A stretch of DNA of 64,000 bases from CAXBBB01 sp963793245 (GTDB taxonomy: Bacteria; Bacteroidota; Rhodothermia; Rhodothermales; BA12), in the NCBI GenBank assembly GCA_963793245.1, contig CAWBZG010000002.1, forward strand, positions 620,001 to 684,000, in the 5' to 3' direction. Under the pieces are notes generated by a model. That model saw only the letters and a list, made by a program, of their open reading frames with translations. It was not told the origin of the DNA and did no database searches. A program made the translations under genes and the position numbers. Below are positions 45,269 through 54,362 of this stretch, in pieces. Position 1 is the stretch's first letter; every line of letters begins with the position of its first letter.

Positions 45269-47677
45269 TCAATACTCCTCTCCGCCATAGTCGCCGCCGC
45301 CGTCTCGGTTGGTATCGCGCTGCCGCTCCTGCTGGCCAAACGTGTAGGAAAACGTCAGGCCGACTTGCTGTGCGCCCCAATCGCGGTCGATCTCCTGATA
45401 GAGGTCCGGCTGATCGAGGGTGTACTGAAACCCGGCGAGCGCTAGAGGATCGCGCACCTGGAGTGTGAGTGCGGCGCGGTCGTTCATCAGCTTCTGGCGC
45501 AGGGCGAAGTCGAAGAACGTCCGCGCGCCTGTCCGTCCTTGCTCGGTGTCTACCGGGGCGGTGTAGCGGAACGTGGCTTGGAGGTCGAGTCCGCCGATTC
45601 CGAACGGGTCGCCGAACGCGTAGCTGGCGTTGGCCCGTCCGCCCCAGCCCAGAGCATCGCCCGCTATCGCATCGCCTTCGGTCTGCAAACGGTAGCCTTC
45701 CATGCTGACGTACCCTTCGAGGCCGAACACGTCGTCGAACGAGACGACTCCTTCAGCGCCCCAGGCGTCGGCAGTGTCCAGGTTGCGCGTGGAGCGGACC
45801 GTGACGCCGTCGGGCCGGACGGTCGAGATGCGGCGGATGATGTCGGTCGTGTGGCGATAGTAGGGCGTTAGCGAGAGCGAGCCGAAGTCGGTCACGTGCG
45901 AGGCGCGGATCTCGAACGATTCGGTGTATTCGGGCTTGAGAGAGGGATTGCCCTGGCGGATGTTGCGCGGGTCGCTGAACGACGGGAACGGGTTCAATTC
46001 CCATCGGCGCGGACGGTTGATGCGGCGGCTGTACCCGGCGCGTACGTTCGTCAACTCGGACGGCTTGTACGACAGGTAGGCACTGGGAAAGAGGCTCGCG
46101 TAGTCGTTGCCAAAGCTCTCGTCCGTCGTTTCGAGGTCGAAAGTCGTCGTGGCCTGCTCTGCGCGGACGCCTACCTGCAGGCCGATCTGCCCCCACTCGC
46201 GTGCCGCCTGGAGGTAGAGCGCGTGGACCGTTTCGTCGAACGTGTAGCTGTTGTTCAGGTTGTCGTCAAGAGTGAAGACGCCTCCGCGCTGGGTTTCGGA
46301 AACCAGATCGCTCGCCTCGTACTCCCAACCTCCGGCGTAGCCTACGTCCAGTCGGATTGCGCCCAGCCCGACGGTATAGTCGGCTCGTAGCGATACCTCG
46401 CGCTCGGAGTCGCTTTCGTCGACGCGTTGCGGCAACTCCAACTCGCCGTTTCCAGTCAAGAGCGTCTCGGAAAACGTCTGCAACTCGCCCTCTTCCTCAG
46501 CCTGTCCCCGTGCCTCAACGGTCAGGGTATGCTCTTCGCCGAAGCGGTGACGTACGCCCAACCGCACGTCGCCTGAGAGACCATCGCTCTCTTCGAGTGC
46601 CAGACGGTCGAACTGCATGAGGGGAGCACCGATCGCGCTCGCCCGGAGCGTGTTGCTCAGTTCATCCTGATTTCCGCTCTGGATGCCCGCCTGCACCTGC
46701 GAGGTCAGTGTCGTAGCGTCGGACAGCGCATAGTCGGCAGACAGGCTGACGAAGTGACTGCTGCGCGTGCGGTTTTCTGACTCGTCCTGCCGAAGCGTCG
46801 TCGGGCTGGACTCGTAGCGGTTGATGCGAAAGCTGCTGCCTGCGCGGTCGCGGTCGTCGCTACGGAAACCATACGTCCCCGCCAGCGACCACGGCCCGCG
46901 ACCGTACGTGAGCGCTGCCGTTGCGTTGTAGCCGCCCTGGGAATCCGTTCCTGCCGTGAGCGTGCCGCCCATTCCCAAGTCGGTGTTTTGCTTGAGCACG
47001 ACGTTGAGGATTCCGCCTACGCCATCGGGTTCGAACGCCGCCGATGGGTTGGGGATGACTTCGACCCGCTCAATCGATCCGGCGGGAAGACTGCGCAGGT
47101 AGGCCGCGATGAAATCGCCGGAAACCGGCGCAGGACGTCCGTTGATGAAGATGGCGACGCTTCCGGCTCCGCGAAGCGACACGTTGCCGTCCAGATCCAC
47201 GTCGATGGAGGGGATCGTCGAAAGCACGTCGGTTGCCGATCCTCCCGATGTGACCGGGCTGTCGGACGTGTTGTAGACGGTGCGGTCTATGCGCGCCGAC
47301 ACCTGGCTCCGCTCGGCACTCACCTGCACCTCGCCGAGCACGCGTGCGTCAGGGGCGAGGGAGAGATCGCCTACCGAGAGAGCGGAGCCGCCGAGCGCTA
47401 CGTCCCGCCTCACGGTCTGGTAGCCGATGAAGCTGACGACGAGCGTGTAGTCGCCCGGGGCGGCGTCGATGGAAAAACTGCCGTCCATGCTCGCCGACAT
47501 CCCACCGACGAGAGACGAGTCGGTCGCCGTGAACTGCCACATGGCGACGGTCGCTGTTGGGAGAGCGCCACCGCTCTCGCCATCGACGATCCGGCCTTCG
47601 ACTCGGCTAGTTTGGGCATGCGCTGCGGGTGCGAGCAGCAAGGCGAAGAGAGCGAGTAAGGAGAAGCGAGTCGGCAT
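45269..47677 (-). CDS. TonB-dependent outer-membrane receptor
   Basis: 802 residues. Signal peptide ending near PAAHAQ, then a CarboxypepD_reg-like domain (about 25-110), a plug (about 115-235, with SLRGAGSVAIFINGRPAPVSG and PSAAFEPDGVGGILNVVLKQN) and a barrel ending GLTFSYTFGQQ plus a Gly/Asp-rich tail. It would carry a substrate through the outer membrane using the TonB complex. The ligand is unknown; there is no SusD partner nearby. Divergent from a LytS-type kinase. The C-terminus has a polar tail rather than the usual terminal Phe. Confidence 0.9.
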   Translation of the reverse strand: MPTRFSLLALFALLLAPAAHAQTSRVEGRIVDGESGGALPTATVAMWQFTATDSSLVGGMSASMDGSFSIDAAPGDYTLVVSFIGYQTVRRDVALGGSALSVGDLSLAPDARVLGEVQVSAERSQVSARIDRTVYNTSDSPVTSGGSATDVLSTIPSIDVDLDGNVSLRGAGSVAIFINGRPAPVSGDFIAAYLRSLPAGSIERVEVIPNPSAAFEPDGVGGILNVVLKQNTDLGMGGTLTAGTDSQGGYNATAALTYGRGPWSLAGTYGFRSDDRDRAGSSFRINRYESSPTTLRQDESENRTRSSHFVSLSADYALSDATTLTSQVQAGIQSGNQDELSNTLRASAIGAPLMQFDRLALEESDGLSGDVRLGVRHRFGEEHTLTVEARGQAEEEGELQTFSETLLTGNGELELPQRVDESDSEREVSLRADYTVGLGAIRLDVGYAGGWEYEASDLVSETQRGGVFTLDDNLNNSYTFDETVHALYLQAAREWGQIGLQVGVRAEQATTTFDLETTDESFGNDYASLFPSAYLSYKPSELTNVRAGYSRRINRPRRWELNPFPSFSDPRNIRQGNPSLKPEYTESFEIRASHVTDFGSLSLTPYYRHTTDIIRRISTVRPDGVTVRSTRNLDTADAWGAEGVVSFDDVFGLEGYVSMEGYRLQTEGDAIAGDALGWGGRANASYAFGDPFGIGGLDLQATFRYTAPVDTEQGRTGARTFFDFALRQKLMNDRAALTLQVRDPLALAGFQYTLDQPDLYQEIDRDWGAQQVGLTFSYTFGQQERQRDTNRDGGGDYGGEEY

Positions 47678-47770
47678 GAGACGGCAGTAGTATCGGAGGC
47701 GTATTGCTCTATCGCGCTGGCCGGGCGAGCGGATTCAGTTGGTGTCACGGATCGCACCAGGGTGATACGA

Positions 47771-49051
47771 ATGGCACGGCGCGCTCTTCGCGAGCAGGCG
47801 GCAGGAGGCTACCTTACGTGTGTGTTGCATTTCGACCCTCACTCCGACTCGCTGCTCAGACCGTGGCCTCGCTGGATGGACGTCGCGGCGACGGTCGCGT
47901 TCTGGTCCGTTCTGGGGTTGCTGATGTCCGTGCGTGAGGTGTCGCGCTCGGGTTTGGACGCACCGGGCGTGTGGGGCGAGGTCGCCGAGATGTCTGCCGA
48001 AGTCGGCGTGTGGATCGCCGTTACGCTGCTCGTGTTTTGGATCGTGCGGCGCGCTCCTGCCCAGCGCGGGGCGTGGGTCGCGCGCATCGTGGGTCAGTTG
48101 GCTCTGGGCGTCGTCGTCGCGTTCGGGATCGAGTGGCTTACGCGCGACGTGCTGCGCCCTCTCTTGACCGGCCCGATGCGCCCGGAACGCGAGTGGGGAT
48201 TCGCGTCGACGTTCACGCGGCTCCGCTTGCTCGACGAAGTCGTCGTCTTCGTTGCCGTCCTCGCTGCCGGATACGCGCGGGCGACGCTCTTTCAACTGCA
48301 CGAACGACGCGCCGAAGCCGAGCGGTTGATCGCCGAGCGCGCGCACATGATGGCCGAGCGTGCCCACCTGGAAGCGCAACTGGCAGAAGCCCGGCTGTCG
48401 GCGTTGCGGATGCAACTCAATCCTCACTTCCTGTTCAATACGCTCAACGCCGTATCCGCGCTGGCCGATCACGATCCAGCGGGCGTGCGCAAAATGATTG
48501 CCCGCCTGTCCTCGCTCCTTCGGCGCGTCCTGGACGTCACCTATTCGGCCCCTCTCGCTCCTCTGCGTGACGAAGCCGCGTTTCTGGGCGACTACTTGGA
48601 CGTTCAACGCATTCGCCTGAGCGACACCTTGTGCGTCGAGGAGGCCTGGGACGAAGGCACGCTGGACGCTCTCGTCCCGCCCCTCATCCTGCAGCCGCTG
48701 GTCGAGAACGCCATCGGGCACGGTATCGCCTTGATAGAGGAGGGCATCGGAACGGTTCGACTGTCGTCGCACGTCGAGGGTGACCGGCTGGTGCTGCGCG
48801 TTCAGAACGACGGTCCCGACCCGTCTTCGGCGTCCGACGCCGAGCCTGCCGGGAGCGGCCTTGGACTGCGCAATACGCGCGACCGACTAGCGGCGCTCTT
48901 TTCTGACGCGGCGACGCTCTCTCTGACCCCGGCGCCTGGCGGAGGGGCGCTCGCCGAGATCCGGCTTCCCCTTCGCTTTGGTGAACCGAGACCCAAACAG
49001 GCTGAAACCCAGCAGCCCATGAGTGCTCGCACTATCCTGGATGTCCCGTGA
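47771..49051 (+). CDS. LytS-family sensor histidine kinase
   Basis: 426 residues from the ATG 47771 (a GTG 9 bases earlier is possible). Four hydrophobic segments lie between about 38 and 168. A short coiled region precedes the His_kinase motif RMQLNPHFLFNTLNA with H219, followed by the HATPase_c part with PLVENAIGHG and GSGLGLRNTRDRL. Such kinases usually signal to a LytTR regulator, and the next gene is one: its GTG overlaps the stop. Signal unknown. It diverges from the TonB receptor gene. Confidence 0.92.
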   Translation: MARRALREQAAGGYLTCVLHFDPHSDSLLRPWPRWMDVAATVAFWSVLGLLMSVREVSRSGLDAPGVWGEVAEMSAEVGVWIAVTLLVFWIVRRAPAQRGAWVARIVGQLALGVVVAFGIEWLTRDVLRPLLTGPMRPEREWGFASTFTRLRLLDEVVVFVAVLAAGYARATLFQLHERRAEAERLIAERAHMMAERAHLEAQLAEARLSALRMQLNPHFLFNTLNAVSALADHDPAGVRKMIARLSSLLRRVLDVTYSAPLAPLRDEAAFLGDYLDVQRIRLSDTLCVEEAWDEGTLDALVPPLILQPLVENAIGHGIALIEEGIGTVRLSSHVEGDRLVLRVQNDGPDPSSASDAEPAGSGLGLRNTRDRLAALFSDAATLSLTPAPGGGALAEIRLPLRFGEPRPKQAETQQPMSARTILDVP

Positions 49052-49818
49052 CGCGAAGACTGCGCATCCTCGTGGCTGACGATGAGCCGCTCGCCCGAAA
49101 GCGCGTGCTCGACCGGCTGGCGCTGGACGATTCGGTCGAGGTGGTCGCCGTCGCCCGCTCAGGTGCTCAGGCCATCGATGCGATTCGATCCCATCGCGAG
49201 AGCGGTTCTCCCATCGACGTGGCCTTTCTCGACATCCGTATGCCAGGCGCCGACGGGTTGGATGTGGTCCGTAGCATCGGAACGACGACCATGCCTCACA
49301 CTATTTTTGTCACCGCATACGATCGGCACGCCATCGACGCCTTCCAGGTCGAAGCACTGGATTACCTCCTCAAACCCTACGACGACGAGCGCTTCGACAT
49401 CGCCCTGGCGCGCGCCAAACGTGCGGCACGCTTGAGCGATGCGGCGCTGTCATCGAGTGGACTTGATCCTACCGAGGCGAAGTATCTAGAGCGCTTTGCT
49501 TCCGATGTGAGAGGCCGCACGCGCCTGATTCCTGTCGCTCAGGTCGATTTCGTGTCGGCAGCCGGTCCTTATGCCGAGTTGCACCTCGCCGACGAGGTCG
49601 TCCTCATCAGGGAGACGATGCAGACGCTCGAGTCCTCGCTCGATCCTTCGCTGTTCGTCCGGGTCCATCGCTCAGCCATCGTGCGTATCGACTGCATCGA
49701 GGCGTTGCTGACCGCACCCGGCGGCAACTATGCTGCGCGCTTACATAGCGGAGAGGAGGTCAGCGTCAGTAGATCGCGCCGGGCAGGACTGGCGCGCCGT
49801 CTAGGACTGGAGCGGTAA
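49048..49818 (+). CDS. LytTR-family response regulator
   Basis: 256 residues. Receiver domain at 6-120 with DD (11-12), phospho-acceptor D62 in FLDIRMPG and K in LLKPYDD. The LytTR DNA-binding domain fills about 150-250 (YLERFASDVRGRTRLIPVAQVDFVSAAGPYAELH, RVHRSAIVRIDCIEAL). GTGA overlap with the kinase gene shows a coupled pair. It ends 35 bases from the Pycsar-effector-type gene on the opposite strand. Targets unknown. Confidence 0.95.
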   Translation: MTRRLRILVADDEPLARKRVLDRLALDDSVEVVAVARSGAQAIDAIRSHRESGSPIDVAFLDIRMPGADGLDVVRSIGTTTMPHTIFVTAYDRHAIDAFQVEALDYLLKPYDDERFDIALARAKRAARLSDAALSSSGLDPTEAKYLERFASDVRGRTRLIPVAQVDFVSAAGPYAELHLADEVVLIRETMQTLESSLDPSLFVRVHRSAIVRIDCIEALLTAPGGNYAARLHSGEEVSVSRSRRAGLARRLGLER

Positions 49819-49853
49819 ACCGACGCGAAACAGCAGGTCTAGAATGCCGGATG

Positions 49854-50522
49854 TCACAGCGAGGTCGAGACGGCGCCGGGGCTTAGGAAGGTGTACACGC
49901 TGATAAAGAGCGTCACGCCGATGATCAGAGCGACCATGAAGGCGATGTAGGAGATCCGGAGCAGCCGAAACTTGCGGTCGAGAACACCGCCCAGGGCGTA
50001 GATGTCGCTCATCATGCTCGTGTAGAGGCGCGTCTTGTCGTTGAGCATCTCGGTCATGCCGATCAGATACTCGCGCTTGCTCAGCCGAGTAAAGTTGCCG
50101 AAGAACAGGATGTTGGCCTTCTCCTCACGCACGTCGGCGAGCGAAATCTCGTGCCGATTGACGCGAGGCAGGGCAGCCAGAATCGCGAAGACGAGCGAAA
50201 TCAGACAACCGATTAGAAGCGTTGACGTCGGAAAGATCAGCCACGGGTTCGAGTCGATCTTGGGGCTGATCGATGCCAGCAGGATCGACACCATGATGCC
50301 GTTGATCGAGATCATGATGTTGGCCTTGGCATCGGCCAGCGACGAGAGGTCGACGTGCATTGGATACTGCGTCCGAAACATCGTCTCGATGCCCCTTTTA
50401 GAGCCGAGCTTTCCCTTCTTCGACTTCTTCTTTTTGCTCTTCTTGGAGTTGGGGGGCGCAACAGGCGGGGGCGTCGGCTTTGGAGCCTGGACGGGAAGAG
50501 GGGAGGCAGTCGTTGGAGTCAT
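49854..50522 (-). CDS. Stand-alone Pycsar-effector-type (PycTM) membrane protein with Lys-rich N-tail
   Basis: 222 residues. The N-terminus is Pro-rich (1-25), then strongly basic from 27 to 43, with runs of Lys interspersed with Ser. Residues 55-215 match the domain known as Pycsar effector / DUF5706: VDLSSLADAKANIMISINGIMVS near 57-79, RLSKREYLIGMTEMLNDKTRLYTSMMSDIYALGGVLDRKFR near 146-186, with membrane segments near 68-85, 97-118 and 188-212. In Pycsar systems such proteins are membrane-damaging effectors switched on by cCMP or cUMP made by a neighbouring PycC cyclase; no cyclase is seen here. It is the last gene of the polyphosphate-kinase operon, 38 bases after the previous stop. Confidence 0.8.
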   Translation of the reverse strand: MTPTTASPLPVQAPKPTPPPVAPPNSKKSKKKKSKKGKLGSKRGIETMFRTQYPMHVDLSSLADAKANIMISINGIMVSILLASISPKIDSNPWLIFPTSTLLIGCLISLVFAILAALPRVNRHEISLADVREEKANILFFGNFTRLSKREYLIGMTEMLNDKTRLYTSMMSDIYALGGVLDRKFRLLRISYIAFMVALIIGVTLFISVYTFLSPGAVSTSL

Positions 50523-50560
50523 AGCTAAATCGTAGAGCAGAGGCGGTTCGGCGGGCGCGA

Positions 50561-53500
50561 TCAGTGGTGCCAGCCGACGCCAAAGGTAAACAGGCGATCT
50601 TCTTTGGACGCCGCGACCTGAGCCGTGAGGACGACGCGGTCGAGGGCGTTGAGCCATACTCCGCCGCCGTAGCCGGTATGCCACATGCGCGACGAACTGT
50701 CGTCGGCGAAGACGCGGCCGCTGTCGAGGAAGCCGAGCACGCCCCACTCTCCATAGCCTGCGTAGCCAGAAAAGCGGCTGATGCGAGCGCGGGCTTCCAT
50801 GTTGGTGTAGATGCTCGTGCGTCCGGCGAAACGGTCGGAGCGGTACCCGCGCAAGGGTCCGGCTCCCAGCGTACTCGCGGCCCAGAAGGGGTAGTCGCCC
50901 AGAATCGTCTGCCCGCCGAAGCGAGGCGCGAGCGTGAGCCACGTTGCCGAGAATGGCGTCAGGTAGCTCGCAAAATCGCCTCGCAAGCGCACGAAGTCGT
51001 CGGCGGACGAGTTGACCCCGAACAGCGTCTCAGCGTACAGGTCGATATCGAAGCCGCGCTTGGGTACGGCGGGGTTGTCCTGGCTATCGATGTGAATGGA
51101 GTTGCGGAGGCCGACGTGCGTTTGCCCCTCTAGATCGTCCGACGGAATGCCTGCATTGGGCGAGAGGATAAAGCGTCCTGGCTCTTCGTTGACGTTGGTG
51201 TGCTGCGCGAACGGGCCGAACGTGACGAACGAATCGCCCGGCAGATTGCGGCGGCCTGACATACCGAAGAAGGCGCCCGTCGTCCGGTTGCGATAGATGC
51301 GGTCGTTGGGGTTTTCAATATCTACGTCGTTTCCGTAACCGAAAAAGTTGCGGTTCGAGAGCGGCGAGCGGTAACTGGCGTCGAACTCTAGTCCCCAGGG
51401 GCCGATCACGTTAGTGAAGTGGCCGTTGTAGATCGCGTTGATGGCGCCGGTCTCGACCGATGCATTGGCGCGGATCGTCTGGCTGCTGCCGTACGGTTCT
51501 TTGAGAAAGCCCTGCCGCACGATGCGATAGCCGCCGCCTAGGAATAGACCGTCGTCGACCGTACGAGCGAAGTATAGGATCGGAGTCGCCTGGTCGAACT
51601 TCTGCGGCATGATTGTCTGCGACAGTTCGGGATATCGCTCCGAAGACTCGAAGCGTGCTTCGGGACCCAACTCCCACTGAGACTCGAGGCTGCCGTTGGT
51701 GCCCTCGACGTCGTACGCGATCGTGCTCCTCTGGAAGCCGGTGACTCTGTCTTGCACGTCGAACACATCGTCGCCCGAGCCGCCGATCAGACGCAGTGTC
51801 GGGCCTCTGCTGACGTTGCCACGCACGACGAACTGATCGTTGCCGTCGAATCCGTAGAGGCGAATCTCGTCTGTTTCGCCTCGCCGGAAGACGCGGTGAT
51901 ACACCGTATCGACGACCTCGCCGTCTTTCTTCGTTTTGAGCATCCACACATCCGTCTCATCGCCGCGGCGTCGGACCTCGAAGCGCTCGTGCTTGTGGCT
52001 GCCTGCGATGTCGACTCGTTTGGCACGCGCTTGATAGAACTTGAGTGCGACGCGGTCCAATTTGTCGCGGCGCCCGCGCAGTCGCTCGTAAATGACTTCG
52101 GCATCGTCGGCGTAGACTTCGGGCGGAAGCGTGCGGACGGCGGCCATCAGCGCTTCGTCTGACAGGTCGGCTTGCATCTGGTTGGCGATGCCCATCCACT
52201 CGTCGCGGCTCAGTTCGTTGAGAAAGCGCTGGTCGAGTAGCGTGCCGTTGATCGTCATGCTGGAGATCTTGCCATAGTCCTCCTGCAAGCCGCTCGTCTT
52301 GTCGACGAAGCGGCGCGATAGGCGGAAAGCCAGCCCGTCGCGGTCGTTGAACGCCCAGTCACGATCGCGTGGGATCGGACGATAGATCTTGCCCTGCGTG
52401 CGGGCGTCCCCGGTCAGCGTCGAGTCGAGTTCGTATGGCTCGAAACTGGCCCAGCGCCACTGATCGCGGTGCCGGTCCCAGTCGCCCATGAGCAGGTCGA
52501 GCAGGCGGGCGCGCAGAAACGCGTGCTGATCGACACGGTGATCGTTGTCGTCCTCTATCTCTTGATACAGTTTGTTCGAGCCGATGATGTTCTCGCTGTT
52601 ACCAAAGAAGTCGGCGTCCGACCAGTCCTCGTCCGGTCGCTCCTCGAAGAGCATGACGCGGTTGGCGTAGTCCTCGCGGTAGCGGCCCAGCATCGGATCG
52701 TCGGGCAGGTAGACGATGCGCGGGTTGGTGTGGTAGACGCCCGCAGATTCGGCGAGATGGGCGGCTACGAGCGCACCAAACGGATGGATCGCTGTCGTCA
52801 TTTCCTCGGCCACATCGACGGCGATGCCGTAGCGCAGGGCCGTCGGTAGCATCTCGGCGGGAAACTTGTCGACGCTGCGGAGCACGAATTGGCGGTCCGT
52901 CCCGGGCTTCTGCAAGCGGAGCGAGCGCGTCTGCAATCCGCCGCCCTGACTGATGATTTCGAGTCCGCCTTGCTCGGTCGACAGGTCGAATACGGACAGT
53001 TCAATGGGCTGCGTCCACGCGTTGCGCCAGACGTCGCCGATGACCGCGCGGCGAAGCTTGCCTCCCTGATAGTCGGTGTTGATGGGCACGCGCACGGTGG
53101 AGTCGACGAACGTCGGACGCACGGAGAGGGCGCGTTCGGCGGGAGTGTCTTCTGCGCTCGCCTTCTCGACGCCTGAAATCAGCGCGCGATAGATCGGCGC
53201 TTCGGCTCCACCGTCGACCGTGAAGGCTTCCATCCAGACCGATCCGTCTTCGTAGTAGACCATCTCCATGAAGCCCTGCTGCGCGGCGGTGAAGAGCGCG
53301 TCGCCGCCGCCCCGCACGTATTCGTGGTACGCGCCGCTGCCGCTGACGAGCAGGTGCTGCAAGCCCTCGCGACCTACTTGGGTGTAGTATTGCAAGTTGT
53401 GCTCGTGACCGGCGGCGTAGACCAGGTCTTCGTAGTCGCTGAACAGGTCGAGAAACGAGCGGCGCATGGACTCATAATCCGGGTGCGCTACGTCCTGCCG

Positions 53501-54346
53501 CGACATACCGATGATGCGGTTGTAGAACAGCGCCAGCGAACCGATGCCCGGAAGCGGCACGTACCCTAGCGGACCGTCCGTCACGTGGGTCAGGGGAAAC
53601 AGGTGCTCGCTGGGCGGGAAGACTCCGGCGTGCCGCCCGCTCGACTTGAGCGGGTGGTGACCGACGACGATGATCTTGGTGTCTTCGTACCTGGAGAGCA
53701 CTTCTTCCATTTCGACGAGCATGTCGCCGTTCTCGCGCACGACGTATTCGCCCGTATCGCCGGTCGGACGGGCATACGGATGCAGCCACCACTGCGTGTC
53801 GACGGCGACGAGCGTGATCTCGTCGGTCAGTTCGATGGCGGTGGGGCCGGGGAAGCCATTCGATGGGAGCCACGAGTCGCCCTGGTCGAGAGCGGCTTCG
53901 ACGTACTCTTCCGTTCGCCGCACGTAGGCGATACCCTGCGGACCGCTGTGCTGCCAGTCGTGGTTGCCGGGGACGAAAAAGACACGCCCTTCGTAGTCGT
54001 CGAAGACGGCGAGTTGCACGTCGAGCTTCTGCTCCATCTTTTCGCGGTCCGGATGGCCGACCGGATGGAGGCCGTAAGGATAGAGGTTGTCGCCCAAGAA
54101 GACGGTTGCACTGTTGGTACCGGCGCGCATGACGCGCGATTCGAGCAGCGCGAGGACCGGATCAGAGCCGTCCGTTGCAGGTGATCCTGTGTCGCCGATC
54201 AGGATGACGCGGTAGGATTCCTCCAGCGCAGGCGGTGGCGGCGTAGGGTTGGGTTCGGCGTCGGGGTGGACGTAGAAGTAGCCCGACGAAACGCATCCCG
54301 AAATCAGCGTCAGGACGAGGAGGGCAAACGGAAGACGAAAGCGCAT
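50561..54346 (-). CDS. Lipoprotein: metallophosphoesterase + kinase-like region + outer-membrane barrel
   Basis: 1261 residues from ATG 54346; lipobox ISGC with C18. Residues 45-345 are a calcineurin-type phosphoesterase: LIGDTGSP (49-56), FLGDNLYPYG (83-92), GNHDW (127-131), VVGHHPLKSSG (227-237), AAGHEHNLQYY (311-321). Residues about 485-680 carry VLRSVDKFP with a possible ATP-binding Lys at 494, a GDWDRHRDQW loop (621-630) and PRDRDWAF (659-666), which resemble the catalytic loop and metal-binding motif of HipA/Fam20-type kinases. From about 850 to the end is a surface-antigen barrel, ending TFGVGWHH. Similar phosphoesterase-barrel proteins are known in Bacteroidota; kinase activity is only a suggestion. 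Confidence 0.75.
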   Translation of the reverse strand: MRFRLPFALLVLTLISGCVSSGYFYVHPDAEPNPTPPPPALEESYRVILIGDTGSPATDGSDPVLALLESRVMRAGTNSATVFLGDNLYPYGLHPVGHPDREKMEQKLDVQLAVFDDYEGRVFFVPGNHDWQHSGPQGIAYVRRTEEYVEAALDQGDSWLPSNGFPGPTAIELTDEITLVAVDTQWWLHPYARPTGDTGEYVVRENGDMLVEMEEVLSRYEDTKIIVVGHHPLKSSGRHAGVFPPSEHLFPLTHVTDGPLGYVPLPGIGSLALFYNRIIGMSRQDVAHPDYESMRRSFLDLFSDYEDLVYAAGHEHNLQYYTQVGREGLQHLLVSGSGAYHEYVRGGGDALFTAAQQGFMEMVYYEDGSVWMEAFTVDGGAEAPIYRALISGVEKASAEDTPAERALSVRPTFVDSTVRVPINTDYQGGKLRRAVIGDVWRNAWTQPIELSVFDLSTEQGGLEIISQGGGLQTRSLRLQKPGTDRQFVLRSVDKFPAEMLPTALRYGIAVDVAEEMTTAIHPFGALVAAHLAESAGVYHTNPRIVYLPDDPMLGRYREDYANRVMLFEERPDEDWSDADFFGNSENIIGSNKLYQEIEDDNDHRVDQHAFLRARLLDLLMGDWDRHRDQWRWASFEPYELDSTLTGDARTQGKIYRPIPRDRDWAFNDRDGLAFRLSRRFVDKTSGLQEDYGKISSMTINGTLLDQRFLNELSRDEWMGIANQMQADLSDEALMAAVRTLPPEVYADDAEVIYERLRGRRDKLDRVALKFYQARAKRVDIAGSHKHERFEVRRRGDETDVWMLKTKKDGEVVDTVYHRVFRRGETDEIRLYGFDGNDQFVVRGNVSRGPTLRLIGGSGDDVFDVQDRVTGFQRSTIAYDVEGTNGSLESQWELGPEARFESSERYPELSQTIMPQKFDQATPILYFARTVDDGLFLGGGYRIVRQGFLKEPYGSSQTIRANASVETGAINAIYNGHFTNVIGPWGLEFDASYRSPLSNRNFFGYGNDVDIENPNDRIYRNRTTGAFFGMSGRRNLPGDSFVTFGPFAQHTNVNEEPGRFILSPNAGIPSDDLEGQTHVGLRNSIHIDSQDNPAVPKRGFDIDLYAETLFGVNSSADDFVRLRGDFASYLTPFSATWLTLAPRFGGQTILGDYPFWAASTLGAGPLRGYRSDRFAGRTSIYTNMEARARISRFSGYAGYGEWGVLGFLDSGRVFADDSSSRMWHTGYGGGVWLNALDRVVLTAQVAASKEDRLFTFGVGWHH

Positions 54347-54362
54347 GGAGAGGTAAAAACGG

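Noticed and set aside
49854..50522. A complete Pycsar defence system
   Set aside because: Only an effector-type protein is present; no cyclase gene in the 64 kb.
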